Source of the DNA: Natronosalvus caseinilyticus
GTDB taxonomy: Archaea > Halobacteriota > Halobacteria > Halobacteriales > Natrialbaceae
Direction: 5' to 3'
NCBI RefSeq assembly: GCF_017357105.1
Contig: NZ_CP071596.1
Span: forward strand, 3,534,001-3,598,000
DNA: 64,000 bases
In this document: positions 24,476 to 32,281 of the stretch, one piece after another
How positions within the stretch are numbered: position 1 is the first letter of the stretch
Layout of the letters: each line of letters starts with the position of its first letter
Position numbers and translations under genes: made by a program
The notes under the pieces: generated by a model
The model's input: the letters and a program-made list of their open reading frames with translations, nothing else
Database searches by the model: none
What the model was told of the DNA's origin: nothing

Positions 24476-25477
24476 CTACTCGTCACCGTGCTTGCCGTAC
24501 ACCTCGAGCAGTTCCTGGTAGCGGTTCCGGATCGTGACCTCGCTCACGTTCGCGGCGTCGCTGACGGTCGCCTGGGTGACCGTCTCGTTCGCCAGGCGCG
24601 ACGCGGAGTAGACGGCCGCGGCCGCGAGCCCCGCCGGGCTCTTCCCGCTATGGACGCCGCGGTCCTTCGCCGTCTCGAGCATCTCGCGGGCGAGGCGCTC
24701 GGCGTCGTTGCTGACCTCGAGGTCCGAGGCGTACTGGCGGAGGTAGTGAACCGGATCGGCCGGCTCCATCGCGAGCCCGAGTTCCTGGGAGACGTACCGA
24801 TAGGCCCGCTGGATCGGCAGTTTCTCGACCCGGCTGACCGTCTCGAACTCGACCAGTGTGCGCGGAGTGTCGTGCTGGCGGGCGGCAGCGTACAGGCAGG
24901 CGGTCGTCATCGCCTCGATCGATCGCCCGGGGAGCAGTTCCTCCTCGACGGCTCGCCGATAGAGGACGCCAGCCGTCTCGCGGCACGGGTCCGGCAACCC
25001 GAGCGCCGACGCCATGCGCTCGAGTTCCCCGAACGCCTGTTTGAGGTTTCGCTCCTGAGCGCTCTTCGTCCGGAAGCGTTCGTCCCAGGTTCGCAGCCGC
25101 TGGAACTGTGCCCGTTTCTGAGACGAGAGACGATTGCCGTAGGCATCCTCGTTGCGCCAGTCGATGACGGTGCTGAGCCCCTTGTCGTGCATCAGATCGC
25201 TGGTCGGCGCGCCGACGCGGCTTCGCGCGTTCGACTCCGCGTCGGAGAACGACCGCCACTCGGGGCCGCGATCGATCTCGTCGTCGTCGAGGACGAGTCC
25301 GCACGCGACACACGCACGCTCGCCGTGCTCCGCGTCGTGCGCGATTCGCCCGTCACACTCCGGACACGTCCGAACCCGAGCGTCGCTGGTCGTCTGGTCA
25401 CTCTGCTCAGTTCGGTTGCGCTGCTCGGTCCGGTCGGTCGCTTCCTCGTCGGTCTGGGTGGCGAGTGTCTCGTTCAT
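24476..25477 (-). CDS. Transcription initiation factor TFB (TFIIB homolog)
   Basis: The 333-residue protein has a 35-residue polar N-terminus, a zinc ribbon (CPECDGRIAHDAEHGERACVACG), the B-reader/linker segment (RGPEWRSFSDAES, TVIDWRNEDAYGN) and two cyclin folds (about 125-220 and 225-320: MTTACLYAAARQHDTPRTLVE, GLAAAAVYSASRLANETVTQ). The final HTH, VSEVTIRNRYQELLEVY, reads the BRE element. TFB recruits RNA polymerase to TBP-bound promoters. Haloarchaea carry several TFB paralogs with different promoter preferences, so this may be a specialised one. It is followed directly by a winged-helix gene. Confidence 0.92.
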   Translation of the reverse strand: MNETLATQTDEEATDRTEQRNRTEQSDQTTSDARVRTCPECDGRIAHDAEHGERACVACGLVLDDDEIDRGPEWRSFSDAESNARSRVGAPTSDLMHDKGLSTVIDWRNEDAYGNRLSSQKRAQFQRLRTWDERFRTKSAQERNLKQAFGELERMASALGLPDPCRETAGVLYRRAVEEELLPGRSIEAMTTACLYAAARQHDTPRTLVEFETVSRVEKLPIQRAYRYVSQELGLAMEPADPVHYLRQYASDLEVSNDAERLAREMLETAKDRGVHSGKSPAGLAAAAVYSASRLANETVTQATVSDAANVSEVTIRNRYQELLEVYGKHGDE

Positions 25478-25715
25478 CGGTGGATCGTCAACGATCGGCG
25501 GTCAGCGGTCGGCAGCCGCCGGGCCGCCTGTGGTTGTCTAGCGCTATTCCGGAGCGACCCATGAACGAACGGCAGATTCCCATCGACTGGGAACCGACCC
25601 GAACGTCGTGGTGACGTCGTTTGCAGCTGTACTCGAGTGTCGGCGAACCGGGACCGCTCGAGCGACGGAAGACGGAAGACGGAAATTACTGGTCCCCTCC
25701 CGATGCCCTTCCTGT

Positions 25716-26129
25716 ATGAGCCAGCACGCGATCACCCTCGCCGTCCTCGCCATGTGCGCCTGGGGCCTCTGGACGGTCCTCGCGAACGAAGCGACCCGGA
25801 CGATCGACCCGAAACTCGCGATGATCCTCTCGTACGCCGCGAGCGTGCTCATCGCACTCGGCTACATCGCTGCGCAGAACGAACCGCTGGCGCTCGAGCG
25901 AACGGGCGTCACCTACGCACTCGCGGCCGGCGTCTTCGCCGGGGTCGGCGCCGTCGCGTTTTACGCGGGCCTGAGCGCCGGACGAGTCGGCGTCGTTGCC
26001 ACCATCTCGGCGCTGTACTTCGTCGTCGCGACGATCATCGGCGTCGTCGTCCTGGGCGAATCCCTGACGATCCAGAACGTGGCCGGGATCGGATTCGCCG
26101 TCCTCGCCGTCGTCTTGCTCGCGAACTGA
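25716..26129 (+). CDS. EamA/DMT-type 5-TM membrane protein
   Basis: The 137-residue product (ATG 25716, MSQHAITLAVLAMCAWGLWT) has five hydrophobic segments: about 4-20, 31-50, 60-80, 86-106 and 115-135. This is a half-size DMT (EamA) protein with one repeat, which would need to dimerise to form a transporter. The helix pair ending GESLTIQNVAGIGFAVLAVV is typical of EamA repeats. Substrate unknown. About 240 bp upstream separate it from the divergent TFB gene. Confidence 0.8.
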   Translation: MSQHAITLAVLAMCAWGLWTVLANEATRTIDPKLAMILSYAASVLIALGYIAAQNEPLALERTGVTYALAAGVFAGVGAVAFYAGLSAGRVGVVATISALYFVVATIIGVVVLGESLTIQNVAGIGFAVLAVVLLAN

Positions 26130-26216
26130 CGTCCTCCCCCGCCTCGAGCGGGCTGTTCGCGATTTCCTCGAGCGGGCTGCTCACTCTCCTGACGAGAGCG
26201 ATGAATCGATCGCCTT

Positions 26217-26537
26217 TCAGGCCCGCTGGACGACGACCAGCCCGGAGCCGTAGACGGTGACGGTACATCCCTCGAGCGTGAACATCACCAGGCCGTCTCC
26301 GGCGTACCGATTCGCGTCGGTCCGGGAAAAGAGGCTGTTGAGCGAGTCCGGATCGAGTCGGTCGTAGAGGCGCTCGACGCGGGTTTCGTCCTGGTCGGTG
26401 ATCTCGGCGACGGCCTCGACGATCCTGGTCGCGAGGTCCTCACCGTCGTCGCCGTCCGCCCAGTCGTGGGTGAACGACGTCGTTCGTGGAACGGTTGCAG
26501 CTGGCGTGCCGGGGTGGGTCGATGATGGTGCTGTCAT
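26217..26537 (-). CDS. HalOD1 output-domain protein
   Basis: The 106-residue product has an N-terminal disordered stretch, then a HalOD1-type domain (about 40-106): LATRIVEAVAEITDQDETRV, LYDRLDPDSLNSLF, and the paired strands GLVMFTLEGCTVTVYGSGLVVV. HalOD1 domains occur alone or fused to receivers and are proposed haloarchaeal signal-output modules. A palindrome is present 21-35 bp before the start (26558-26572). Confidence 0.85.
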   Translation of the reverse strand: MTAPSSTHPGTPAATVPRTTSFTHDWADGDDGEDLATRIVEAVAEITDQDETRVERLYDRLDPDSLNSLFSRTDANRYAGDGLVMFTLEGCTVTVYGSGLVVVQRA

Positions 26538-26805
26538 GGGTATCAGTCGTGGAAACGGTCACATCGTGTGACGGACCAGTTGCTATGTTGGAATGTACAA
26601 TAAAGGCTTGTGAGACGCGTTACACGAATTTGTCCTACAAAATAAAGTCCGAACGGGGGGCGTGCGGGCGACGGCCCCGGGGACGTTGTCTTACGGCGTT
26701 CCCTCTCTCGATTCACATACTGAAGTGAGTGACCTCTAGTTATTATCTTCCTCAGACAGGCAGGAATGTACGAATTACACCGCAGACTCACTCGATGGTC
26801 GGACG
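26538..26805. other. AT-rich intergenic region
   Basis: About 270 bp between the HalOD1 start and the Nth stop. It holds the palindrome GTCACA-TCG-TGTGAC at 26558-26572 and several AT-rich patches (ACAATAAAGG, ACAAAATAAAG near 26597-26648). No frame here is convincing; base composition is clearly more AT-rich than the flanking genes. Confidence 0.5.
26558..26572. promoter_or_regulatory. Palindrome before HalOD1 gene
   Basis: Perfect 6-bp arms GTCACA/TGTGAC with a 3-bp spacer, located 21-35 bp before the HalOD1 start on the minus strand. The position overlaps where a TATA or operator would be expected. A dimeric regulator could bind here; the regulator is unknown. Confidence 0.4.
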
Positions 26806-27648
26806 TCAGGGCTCCTCGTCAGCTGCCTCTGGAGCGTCCGCCGGGTCGACGACCTCGCCCGTCTCGGGATAGACGCCGACCTGGTCGCAGACGTCGGCCA
26901 TCGGGCACGCCTCGGGATCCTCGAGGCACGCCGGCGTGCGCGCCGTGCAGAACTCCCGGCCGAACTGGATGCTGGCGGTGTGGCCGAAGCCGCACTTCTC
27001 TGCTGGAACGTCCCGCTCGAGTACCTCGCGAACGCCCTCGTGGTCGGCGTCGGCGGGGGCGATGCCGAGCCGGCGGTAGATGCGGTGAACGTGCGTGTCG
27101 ACGGGGAAGACGCCGTTTCGACCGCCGGCGAACAGGAGCACGCAGTCGGCCGTCTTGGGTCCGACGCCCGAGACTGAGAGCAGCGTCTGCCGAACCTCGG
27201 CGGGGTCGCTCTCGCGAACGAACGCGTCGAAGGCGGCCGCCGAGCCCCAGCGCTCGAGGACCCAGTCGGCGGCGGTCTGGATGACCTCGGACTTTTGATT
27301 GTACAGCCCGGCCGGCTGGATGGTCTCCGCGAGTCTCGCGCGTTCGGCGTCGGCGAGCGCGGCTGCGAGGTCGGTTTCCGTCTCTGGACCACCGTATCGC
27401 TCGAGCAGGGCGTCGTGGGCGGGCTGACTCGCCACGTCGCTCGTGTTCTGGCTCAGGATCGTCCGGACGAGACACTCGAAGGCGTCCTGTCCACCGTAGG
27501 TCTTCTGCCAGTAGCGTTCACCCAGGCGATCGACGACGAGTTCGGCCCGCGTGTCCGCGGTCGCGGGGTCGAAGGTAGCCGCCGTGCCGCCGCCGTCGGC
27601 GCCACCGCTGATGTTCACCGCGGGTTCGGGGTCGGCCTCGTCTGGCAT
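26806..27648 (-). CDS. nth: Endonuclease III (base-excision DNA glycosylase/AP lyase)
   Basis: The 280-residue protein has a 30-residue acidic N-terminal extension, then the HhH-GPD fold: FECLVRTILSQNTSDVASQP, the hairpin LLSVSGVGPKTADCVLLFAG with the catalytic Lys, and Asp in GVFPVDTHVHRIYRRLG. A [4Fe-4S] loop follows (CTARTPACLEDPEACPMADVC). Both catalytic residues and all cluster cysteines appear present. It removes oxidised pyrimidines and cleaves AP sites. It lies immediately before the PolB2 cassette but on the opposite strand. Confidence 0.92.
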   Translation of the reverse strand: MPDEADPEPAVNISGGADGGGTAATFDPATADTRAELVVDRLGERYWQKTYGGQDAFECLVRTILSQNTSDVASQPAHDALLERYGGPETETDLAAALADAERARLAETIQPAGLYNQKSEVIQTAADWVLERWGSAAAFDAFVRESDPAEVRQTLLSVSGVGPKTADCVLLFAGGRNGVFPVDTHVHRIYRRLGIAPADADHEGVREVLERDVPAEKCGFGHTASIQFGREFCTARTPACLEDPEACPMADVCDQVGVYPETGEVVDPADAPEAADEEP

Positions 27649-27914
27649 GCTCGAGGGTAGCCGCTACGGTCACAAAACGGCGCCGGAATCACGGCTGGCA
27701 GGCGCCGGCTCGATGAGTGCCTCGAGTACGTCGTCGGAGCACCATTTGCTAGTTCGTCGACGGCTGCCCTCGAGTTTCGGAAACGATTTCGGAAAGAACG
27801 TTTTCCGCGTTATACGCTCCAAGACCCCCGATATGAGTACTTCACCAGTTATCGGAAATTTCGGAAACGGCCCCCCGATAGTTATCCCGGCCGTGCTCGA
27901 CCGATCGGATAGCC
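27649..27914. promoter_or_regulatory. Regulatory region of PolB2 cassette with TTTCGGAAA boxes
   Basis: The 266-bp divergent space holds three perfect copies of TTTCGGAAA (27775-27783, 27787-27795, 27859-27867) and a near-copy TATCGGAAA (27850-27858). The first two are 12 bp apart, start to start; the last two are 9 bp apart. Each is a half-symmetric TTTC-G-GAAA. Possible TATA motifs are GTTATAC at about 27809 and ATAGTTAT at about 27878, the latter about 30 bp before the ATG at 27915. These clustered boxes look like an operator array for the cassette; the regulator is unknown. Confidence 0.55.
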
Positions 27915-28679
27915 ATGACGATAATCACACACGATTCGACGCTCGAGTCCGGACTCACGCTGCTTCGAACGCCGTCACGACGGTCGGCCGCGGTTCACCG
28001 ACTCGTCTGTGAGTATCTGGCCGACGTCCATGCGTCTCCCGGGCGGTCGGACCGGCCGGCCGAGAAACCGGCGACCGCGGGCAGTTCCCGCGGTCGAGCC
28101 TACTGGATCGACGCCGGCAACGTCGCCTCGACACACGCCCTCTACGAGTGTGCACCGGGGTCCGGTAGAGCGCTCGAGCGACTGCGGATCGCCCGGGCGT
28201 TCACCGCCTACCAGCACCACTCGCTGGTCCGGGCGGTCGTGCGACGAGCCGACGCCGACACCCCGCTCGTGATCGCGCCGAACGTCGCCTCGCTCTACCG
28301 GGACGGCGACCTCCGCGAGTGGGAACGGACGGATCTGCTCGCGTCGACGCTCGCCGTCCTGGGTGAACTCGGTCGCGGCCTCGAGTGTCCCGTCGTGATC
28401 ACTGCGGGCCCGAACGTCCCCGGGACGACCGTCGAGCGCCTCGAAGCCGCGGCGGACTCGACCATCGAGTGTACGCGCACCCGCGAGGGGCTGCGGTTCG
28501 AGGGGGAGGGGTTCGAGACGATGGGCTACTGGCACGGTCCCGTCTGGCAGACGACGATCCCCTACTGGGTCAACCTCTTCGGAGCCGTCGATCCAGAGCG
28601 GCCGTGGGAGCCCAGGACGGAGACGGAGACGGGGACCGACCACCCGTCGATCGACCCGCTCGAGGGGGTGCTCGCCTGA
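27915..28679 (+). CDS. RecA/RadA-like protein without Walker A (PolB2-associated)
   Basis: The 254-residue product lines up in outline with the RadA core: AYWIDAGNVASTHALYECAP resembles the strand of RadA with IDTEN, ALERLRIARAFTAYQHHSLV resembles the RARAFN motif, and LVIAPNVASLYRDGDLREWE and CPVVITAGPNVPG follow the later strand order. The expected P-loop near the N-terminus is absent; LLRTPSRRSAAVHRLV stands where GxxGxGKT should be. So it is probably a non-hydrolysing, RecA-fold partner protein, as bacterial ImuA is. It overlaps the next gene by 1 bp. The family assignment is by pattern, so a search is needed to confirm it. Confidence 0.6.
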   Translation: MTIITHDSTLESGLTLLRTPSRRSAAVHRLVCEYLADVHASPGRSDRPAEKPATAGSSRGRAYWIDAGNVASTHALYECAPGSGRALERLRIARAFTAYQHHSLVRAVVRRADADTPLVIAPNVASLYRDGDLREWERTDLLASTLAVLGELGRGLECPVVITAGPNVPGTTVERLEAAADSTIECTRTREGLRFEGEGFETMGYWHGPVWQTTIPYWVNLFGAVDPERPWEPRTETETGTDHPSIDPLEGVLA

Positions 28680-29068
28680 TGGGGCGAACCAACCCCACCT
28701 ATCGCGACGCGCTCCGGCGGCTGGAGGACGACTGGAAACCGATGCGACGCGCGTTGCGCCGGGAGCGCCAGGCCGACTTCGATCGCCTCTTCGAGCGGGC
28801 GCGGAACGTGGCCGACGCGGCGGGGTACGCGAACGCGGCGGACCCCGAGCGGGCGCTGGTGCTGTCGCTGCTGGTGGCCCACGAGACGGCGATCCGACGG
28901 CTCGAAGCGCGGGTGGCGACGCTCGAGTCGGCACTGGATTCGCTCGAGGCCGAGGTTGACAGCGACATCGACATCGGCCCCGACGCCGATACGGACGCCG
29001 GTTCGAGAGCCGACGCCGACCCGGACGCCGAATCGAGAGCCAGCACCGGAGGAGGCGACCAGCCGTGA
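28679..29068 (+). CDS. Small helical protein between RecA-like and PolB2 genes
   Basis: The 129-residue protein starts MGRTNPTYRDALRRLEDDWK. Residues 1-85 are helical and charged (DDWKPMRRALRRERQADFDR), with a coiled-coil segment at about 65-90 (TAIRRLEARVATLESALDSL). The rest is an acidic D/A/S-rich tail. Its stop overlaps the GTG of polB2 by 4 bp, and its start overlaps the RecA-like gene by 1 bp, which indicates a stoichiometric partner in one complex. I do not recognise a family. Confidence 0.75.
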   Translation: MGRTNPTYRDALRRLEDDWKPMRRALRRERQADFDRLFERARNVADAAGYANAADPERALVLSLLVAHETAIRRLEARVATLESALDSLEAEVDSDIDIGPDADTDAGSRADADPDAESRASTGGGDQP

Positions 29069-31371
29069 CCTTCACCCTCGAGTTCGAAGACGGCCTCGTC
29101 AGGGAGTGGACGCTCGAGGGCGAGGAGGGAGACGGCGATTCGGACGACGACCTCCCTGGCGCGACCTTCGAGGAACGCACCGACTACGTCCCCGCGCTGT
29201 TCGTCGACGGCCCGCTCGAAGCGCTCGAGGCCCTCCGAGACGCCCTCGCCTCGGATCCCAAAGTGTGCGAGACGGCGTTCGAGAACCGCTACCCGAGTCT
29301 GCACGCCCACCACGCCGACGACCCCTCGAGAATGCTCCGCGTCGGCCTCGAGCGCGTCGACGAGGTTCGGACGCTGGCCGCGGAAATTCGAGGCGTCTAC
29401 GGTCGCGAGCACCACGCCCCCGGGACCCTCCGCCTGTTCGACGTCGATCTCACGCCCGGCTTTCGGTATTGCCTCGACGAGGAGATCGACCCCGCGCCGA
29501 GTCGACCCCTCCGGACCCTCGAGATTACCGTCGACGACCGGGCGCTCGCGTCGGGCGACCTCTCGAGCCTCGAGATCGACGGCGAGTCGGTGACCGGCGA
29601 TCCGGCGGACGTCCTCTGGTCGCTCGGTCGGCGACTCGAGCGCCGCGACCCCGACGTGCTCGTGGTGAGCCACGGCGACCTCGTGCCGGCCGTCGAGCGG
29701 GCGGCGGCCGCCGCGGGCCTCGAGGGCGTCCACCTCGGGCGACTCCCCGGCTGGACGAAGCTGGCGGGCGAGAGCACGTACGCGAGTTACGGACAGGTCG
29801 GCCACTCCCCGGCGCGCTACCGGGTTCCGGGCCGAGCGATCGTCGACCGATCGAACAGCTTCCTGTGGCACCAGTCCGGGCTCGCCGGCCTCGAGTACCT
29901 GGTCCAGCGGTCTCGAAAACCCCTTCAGGAGGCGTCCTGGGCCAGTATCGGGTCCGTGCTGACGGCGATCCAGATCCGTGAGGCGCGGGCGTGGGGCGTT
30001 CCCGCCCCGCTCAACAAGTGGGATCCCGAGGTGTTCAAGGACGTCTCGACGCTGCACGCGGCCGACCGCGGCGGGTTCACGTTCGCCCCCGAGGTTGGCC
30101 TCCACGAGGACGTCCACGAACTCGACTTCGCCTCGCTGTACCCGCGGATCATCTGCCGACACAACGTGAGTCCGGAGACCGTCGGCTGCCAGGGAGGGTG
30201 CCGGGACATCCGTCCGACCCTCGGAACTGGCCGCGAGGACGGGTCGGTCCCCGAACTCGAGTACGACGTCTGCGCGACTGACGGTTTCCTCCCGGCGGTG
30301 TTGCGTCCCCTGCTCGACCGCCGGGCGGCCTGCAAGCGCCGACTCCGCGACGACCCGGGCGAGGACGAGGCTGCTCGGCTGCGGGCCGAGTCCGGCGCGA
30401 TCAAGTGGGTGCTCGTCTCCTGTTTCGGCTACCAGGGCTACCGCAACGCGAAGTTCGGGCGCATCGAGTGCCACGAGGCGATCAACGCCCACGCCCGCGA
30501 GATTGCCCTCCGGGCCAAGGAACGCCTCGAGGACGCCGGCTGGCGAATCGTCCACGGCATCGTCGACAGCCTCTGGGTGACGCCGCGAGTCGACGAGCCC
30601 GATCCGCTCGAGGGTGTGATCGCCGAGATCAGTCGCGACGCCGGTATCGACATCGAGCACGACGGACGCTACGAGTGGGTGTGTTTCGTGCCGTTGCGGG
30701 AGTCGAGCGGCGGCGAGGGCGAGCGCAGGAGCGAAAGCGGAATCGCGACCACCGCCGTCAGTGCTGGCGCCGGCGCCGGTGCACTCACGAAATACGTCGG
30801 CAAACGGACGACCGGCGAGTTCAAAGTCCGCGGCCTCGAGTGTCGTCAGCGCCACACGCCGGCGTTCGTGGCCGACTGCCAGCGCGAGTTTCTCGAGGTG
30901 CTCGACGAGACCCGCGACCCGGCCGCCGTCTGTGACCACCTCGCCCGTCGGCTGGGTGACCTCCGTCGCGGCGCGGTCGACCGCGACGACCTGGTGATCA
31001 CGAAACGCGTCTCGAGACCGCTCGAGGCGTACAGCCAGGAGACGCACGTCGTGGGTGCGTTGCGCCGGTACGAACGGCACGACGTCCCCCGGCGGCCGGG
31101 ACAGGCCGTCGAGTACGTCGTCGTCGACGACGGTGCGACGCGGACCGAGGAGCGCGTACGTCTTGCGTTCGAGAATGCGGATGCAGGCCGTGAGCATACG
31201 GTATCGGACTCCGACGGGAAACAACGAGACAGATACGACGTCGACTACTACGCGACCCTGCTGCTCCGCGCGGCCGAGAGCGTCACCGCCGCCCTGGGAT
31301 GGGATCGGTCGCGAATCCGGCGCGCCCTCGAAGACGATCGGACGGTTTCGCTGTCGGTATTTACCCGATAA
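29065..31371 (+). CDS. polB2: B-family DNA polymerase, PolB2 type, with altered catalytic motifs
   Basis: The 768-residue protein uses a GTG start behind a GGAGGAGG-type SD. Region II/motif A is ELDFASLYPRIICRHNVS, with its Asp intact. Motif B is KWVLVSCFGYQGYRNAKFG; the conserved Asn-Ser-Tyr-Gly becomes Val-Ser-Cys-Phe-Gly, with the first Lys kept. Motif C reads HGIVDSLWV where YGDTDS is canonical, so only the second Asp remains. The exonuclease region (LFDVDLTPGFRYC, SHGDLVPAV) also lacks the usual DIE and NxxxFD patterns. This matches archaeal PolB2, often called catalytically degenerate. It could still work in translesion synthesis or as a scaffold. Promoter-proximal partners are the RecA-like and small helical proteins. 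Confidence 0.85.
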   Translation: MTFTLEFEDGLVREWTLEGEEGDGDSDDDLPGATFEERTDYVPALFVDGPLEALEALRDALASDPKVCETAFENRYPSLHAHHADDPSRMLRVGLERVDEVRTLAAEIRGVYGREHHAPGTLRLFDVDLTPGFRYCLDEEIDPAPSRPLRTLEITVDDRALASGDLSSLEIDGESVTGDPADVLWSLGRRLERRDPDVLVVSHGDLVPAVERAAAAAGLEGVHLGRLPGWTKLAGESTYASYGQVGHSPARYRVPGRAIVDRSNSFLWHQSGLAGLEYLVQRSRKPLQEASWASIGSVLTAIQIREARAWGVPAPLNKWDPEVFKDVSTLHAADRGGFTFAPEVGLHEDVHELDFASLYPRIICRHNVSPETVGCQGGCRDIRPTLGTGREDGSVPELEYDVCATDGFLPAVLRPLLDRRAACKRRLRDDPGEDEAARLRAESGAIKWVLVSCFGYQGYRNAKFGRIECHEAINAHAREIALRAKERLEDAGWRIVHGIVDSLWVTPRVDEPDPLEGVIAEISRDAGIDIEHDGRYEWVCFVPLRESSGGEGERRSESGIATTAVSAGAGAGALTKYVGKRTTGEFKVRGLECRQRHTPAFVADCQREFLEVLDETRDPAAVCDHLARRLGDLRRGAVDRDDLVITKRVSRPLEAYSQETHVVGALRRYERHDVPRRPGQAVEYVVVDDGATRTEERVRLAFENADAGREHTVSDSDGKQRDRYDVDYYATLLLRAAESVTAALGWDRSRIRRALEDDRTVSLSVFTR

Positions 31372-31434
31372 GCGACGAGTAGACTGTCTCGACCGCTACA
31401 TTTACCCGAGCAGATCACCTTTTCGACGCTAGCG

Positions 31435-31848
31435 ATGGCGAGCAGGGAGCAGGCATCCGGCGACCGGTGCGCTCACCTGGATCGACGGGAGACCGTCGTC
31501 GAACCGGAAGCGATGACCGGGGAGCGCGATAGGGTGGTGACGGTCACGTCGTTGTCGGCGGTCGCATCACTGCCAGCGGTGGCCAGTGGCGAACGTCGGC
31601 CGCGACGCCTCCTGACGAACCCGACCGACACCGCGATCACGGACGCCGAAACCGAGCCACCAAGCGTTCATAGTGACGCGACGCGGAACGAACACGTGTG
31701 GACGGTCGCGGTGAGCGATACCGAGATCGAGACGACGCTCGAGACGGGATCGACGGTCCAGTTCACGCTCCCGACCGCCGCCCACGCCGAACGGAAACGG
31801 GACCACGAGAACGACGATAGACACGAGGACACTACTCATGCACTCTGA
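31435..31848 (+). pseudogene. Decayed histidine kinase remnant
   Basis: A 137-codon frame retains pieces of a GHKL kinase: SLPAVAS-like lead, then PRRLLTNPTDTAITDAETEP (compare LLTNLxxNAIxHAxTEP of the N box), PPSVHSDATRNEHVWTVAVSDTEI, and the end LETGSTVQFTLPTA, typical of a kinase C-terminus. The D/F/G2 boxes between the two parts are missing. It overlaps the receiver gene at 31838 by 11 bp, as a kinase would before its partner. So this looks like the deleted remnant of the cognate kinase; an expressed short protein is possible but unlikely to bind ATP. Confidence 0.6.
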
Positions 31849-32281
31849 CCCGATCGATATACTGCTCGTCGAGGACAACCCCGGCGACGTCCGACTCACC
31901 AAGGAAGCGTTCAAGGAGGGACGGATCGACAACACCATTCACGTCGCCCGAAACGGCGTCGACGCGCTGTCGTTCCTCTACCGGCGAGACGGCTACGAGG
32001 ACGCCCCCCGTCCCGACCTGATCCTGCTCGATCTGAATCTACCCCGGAAGAACGGCGAGGAGGTGCTCGAGGAACTCAAGGATGACCCCACGCTCAGGCG
32101 CATTCCCACGGTCGTTTTGACGAGTTCCGAGGCCGAAGAGGACGTGGTCAGGTCCTACGAGAAGTACGCGAACGCCTACCTCACGAAACCGATCAACCCG
32201 GACGAGTTCATCGAGGTCGTCCGGTCGTTCGAAAGCTTCTGGCTGTCGGTCGTCAACCTGCCGCCAGCGGAGGACCAATGA
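31838..32281 (+). CDS. Response regulator receiver, Rcp1-type
   Basis: The 147-residue single-domain receiver reads DILLVEDNPGDVRLTKEAFK, then the phosphoacceptor DLILLDLNLPRKNGEEVL, TVVLTSSEAEEDVVRSY with switch Thr/Ser, and the Lys in AYLTKPINPDEF. It is strongly similar to the receiver at 23685. Its stop overlaps the Bat-like regulator by 4 bp (ATGA), so the two are made together. Without its kinase (see 31435-31848) it probably receives phosphate from another kinase. Confidence 0.9.
   Translation: MHSDPIDILLVEDNPGDVRLTKEAFKEGRIDNTIHVARNGVDALSFLYRRDGYEDAPRPDLILLDLNLPRKNGEEVLEELKDDPTLRRIPTVVLTSSEAEEDVVRSYEKYANAYLTKPINPDEFIEVVRSFESFWLSVVNLPPAEDQ

Noticed and set aside
26543-26791. 82-codon minus-strand frame between HalOD1 and nth
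   Set aside because: Composition (Cys, Arg, Phe, few acidic residues) is unlike a haloarchaeal protein, and the DNA is AT-rich intergenic sequence.
28699-31224. 841-codon frame on the minus strand opposite polB2
   Set aside because: Its translation is Arg/Val/Asp-rich with no recognisable domain, and it mirrors the polB2 coding frame; high GC removes stop codons in the antisense frame.
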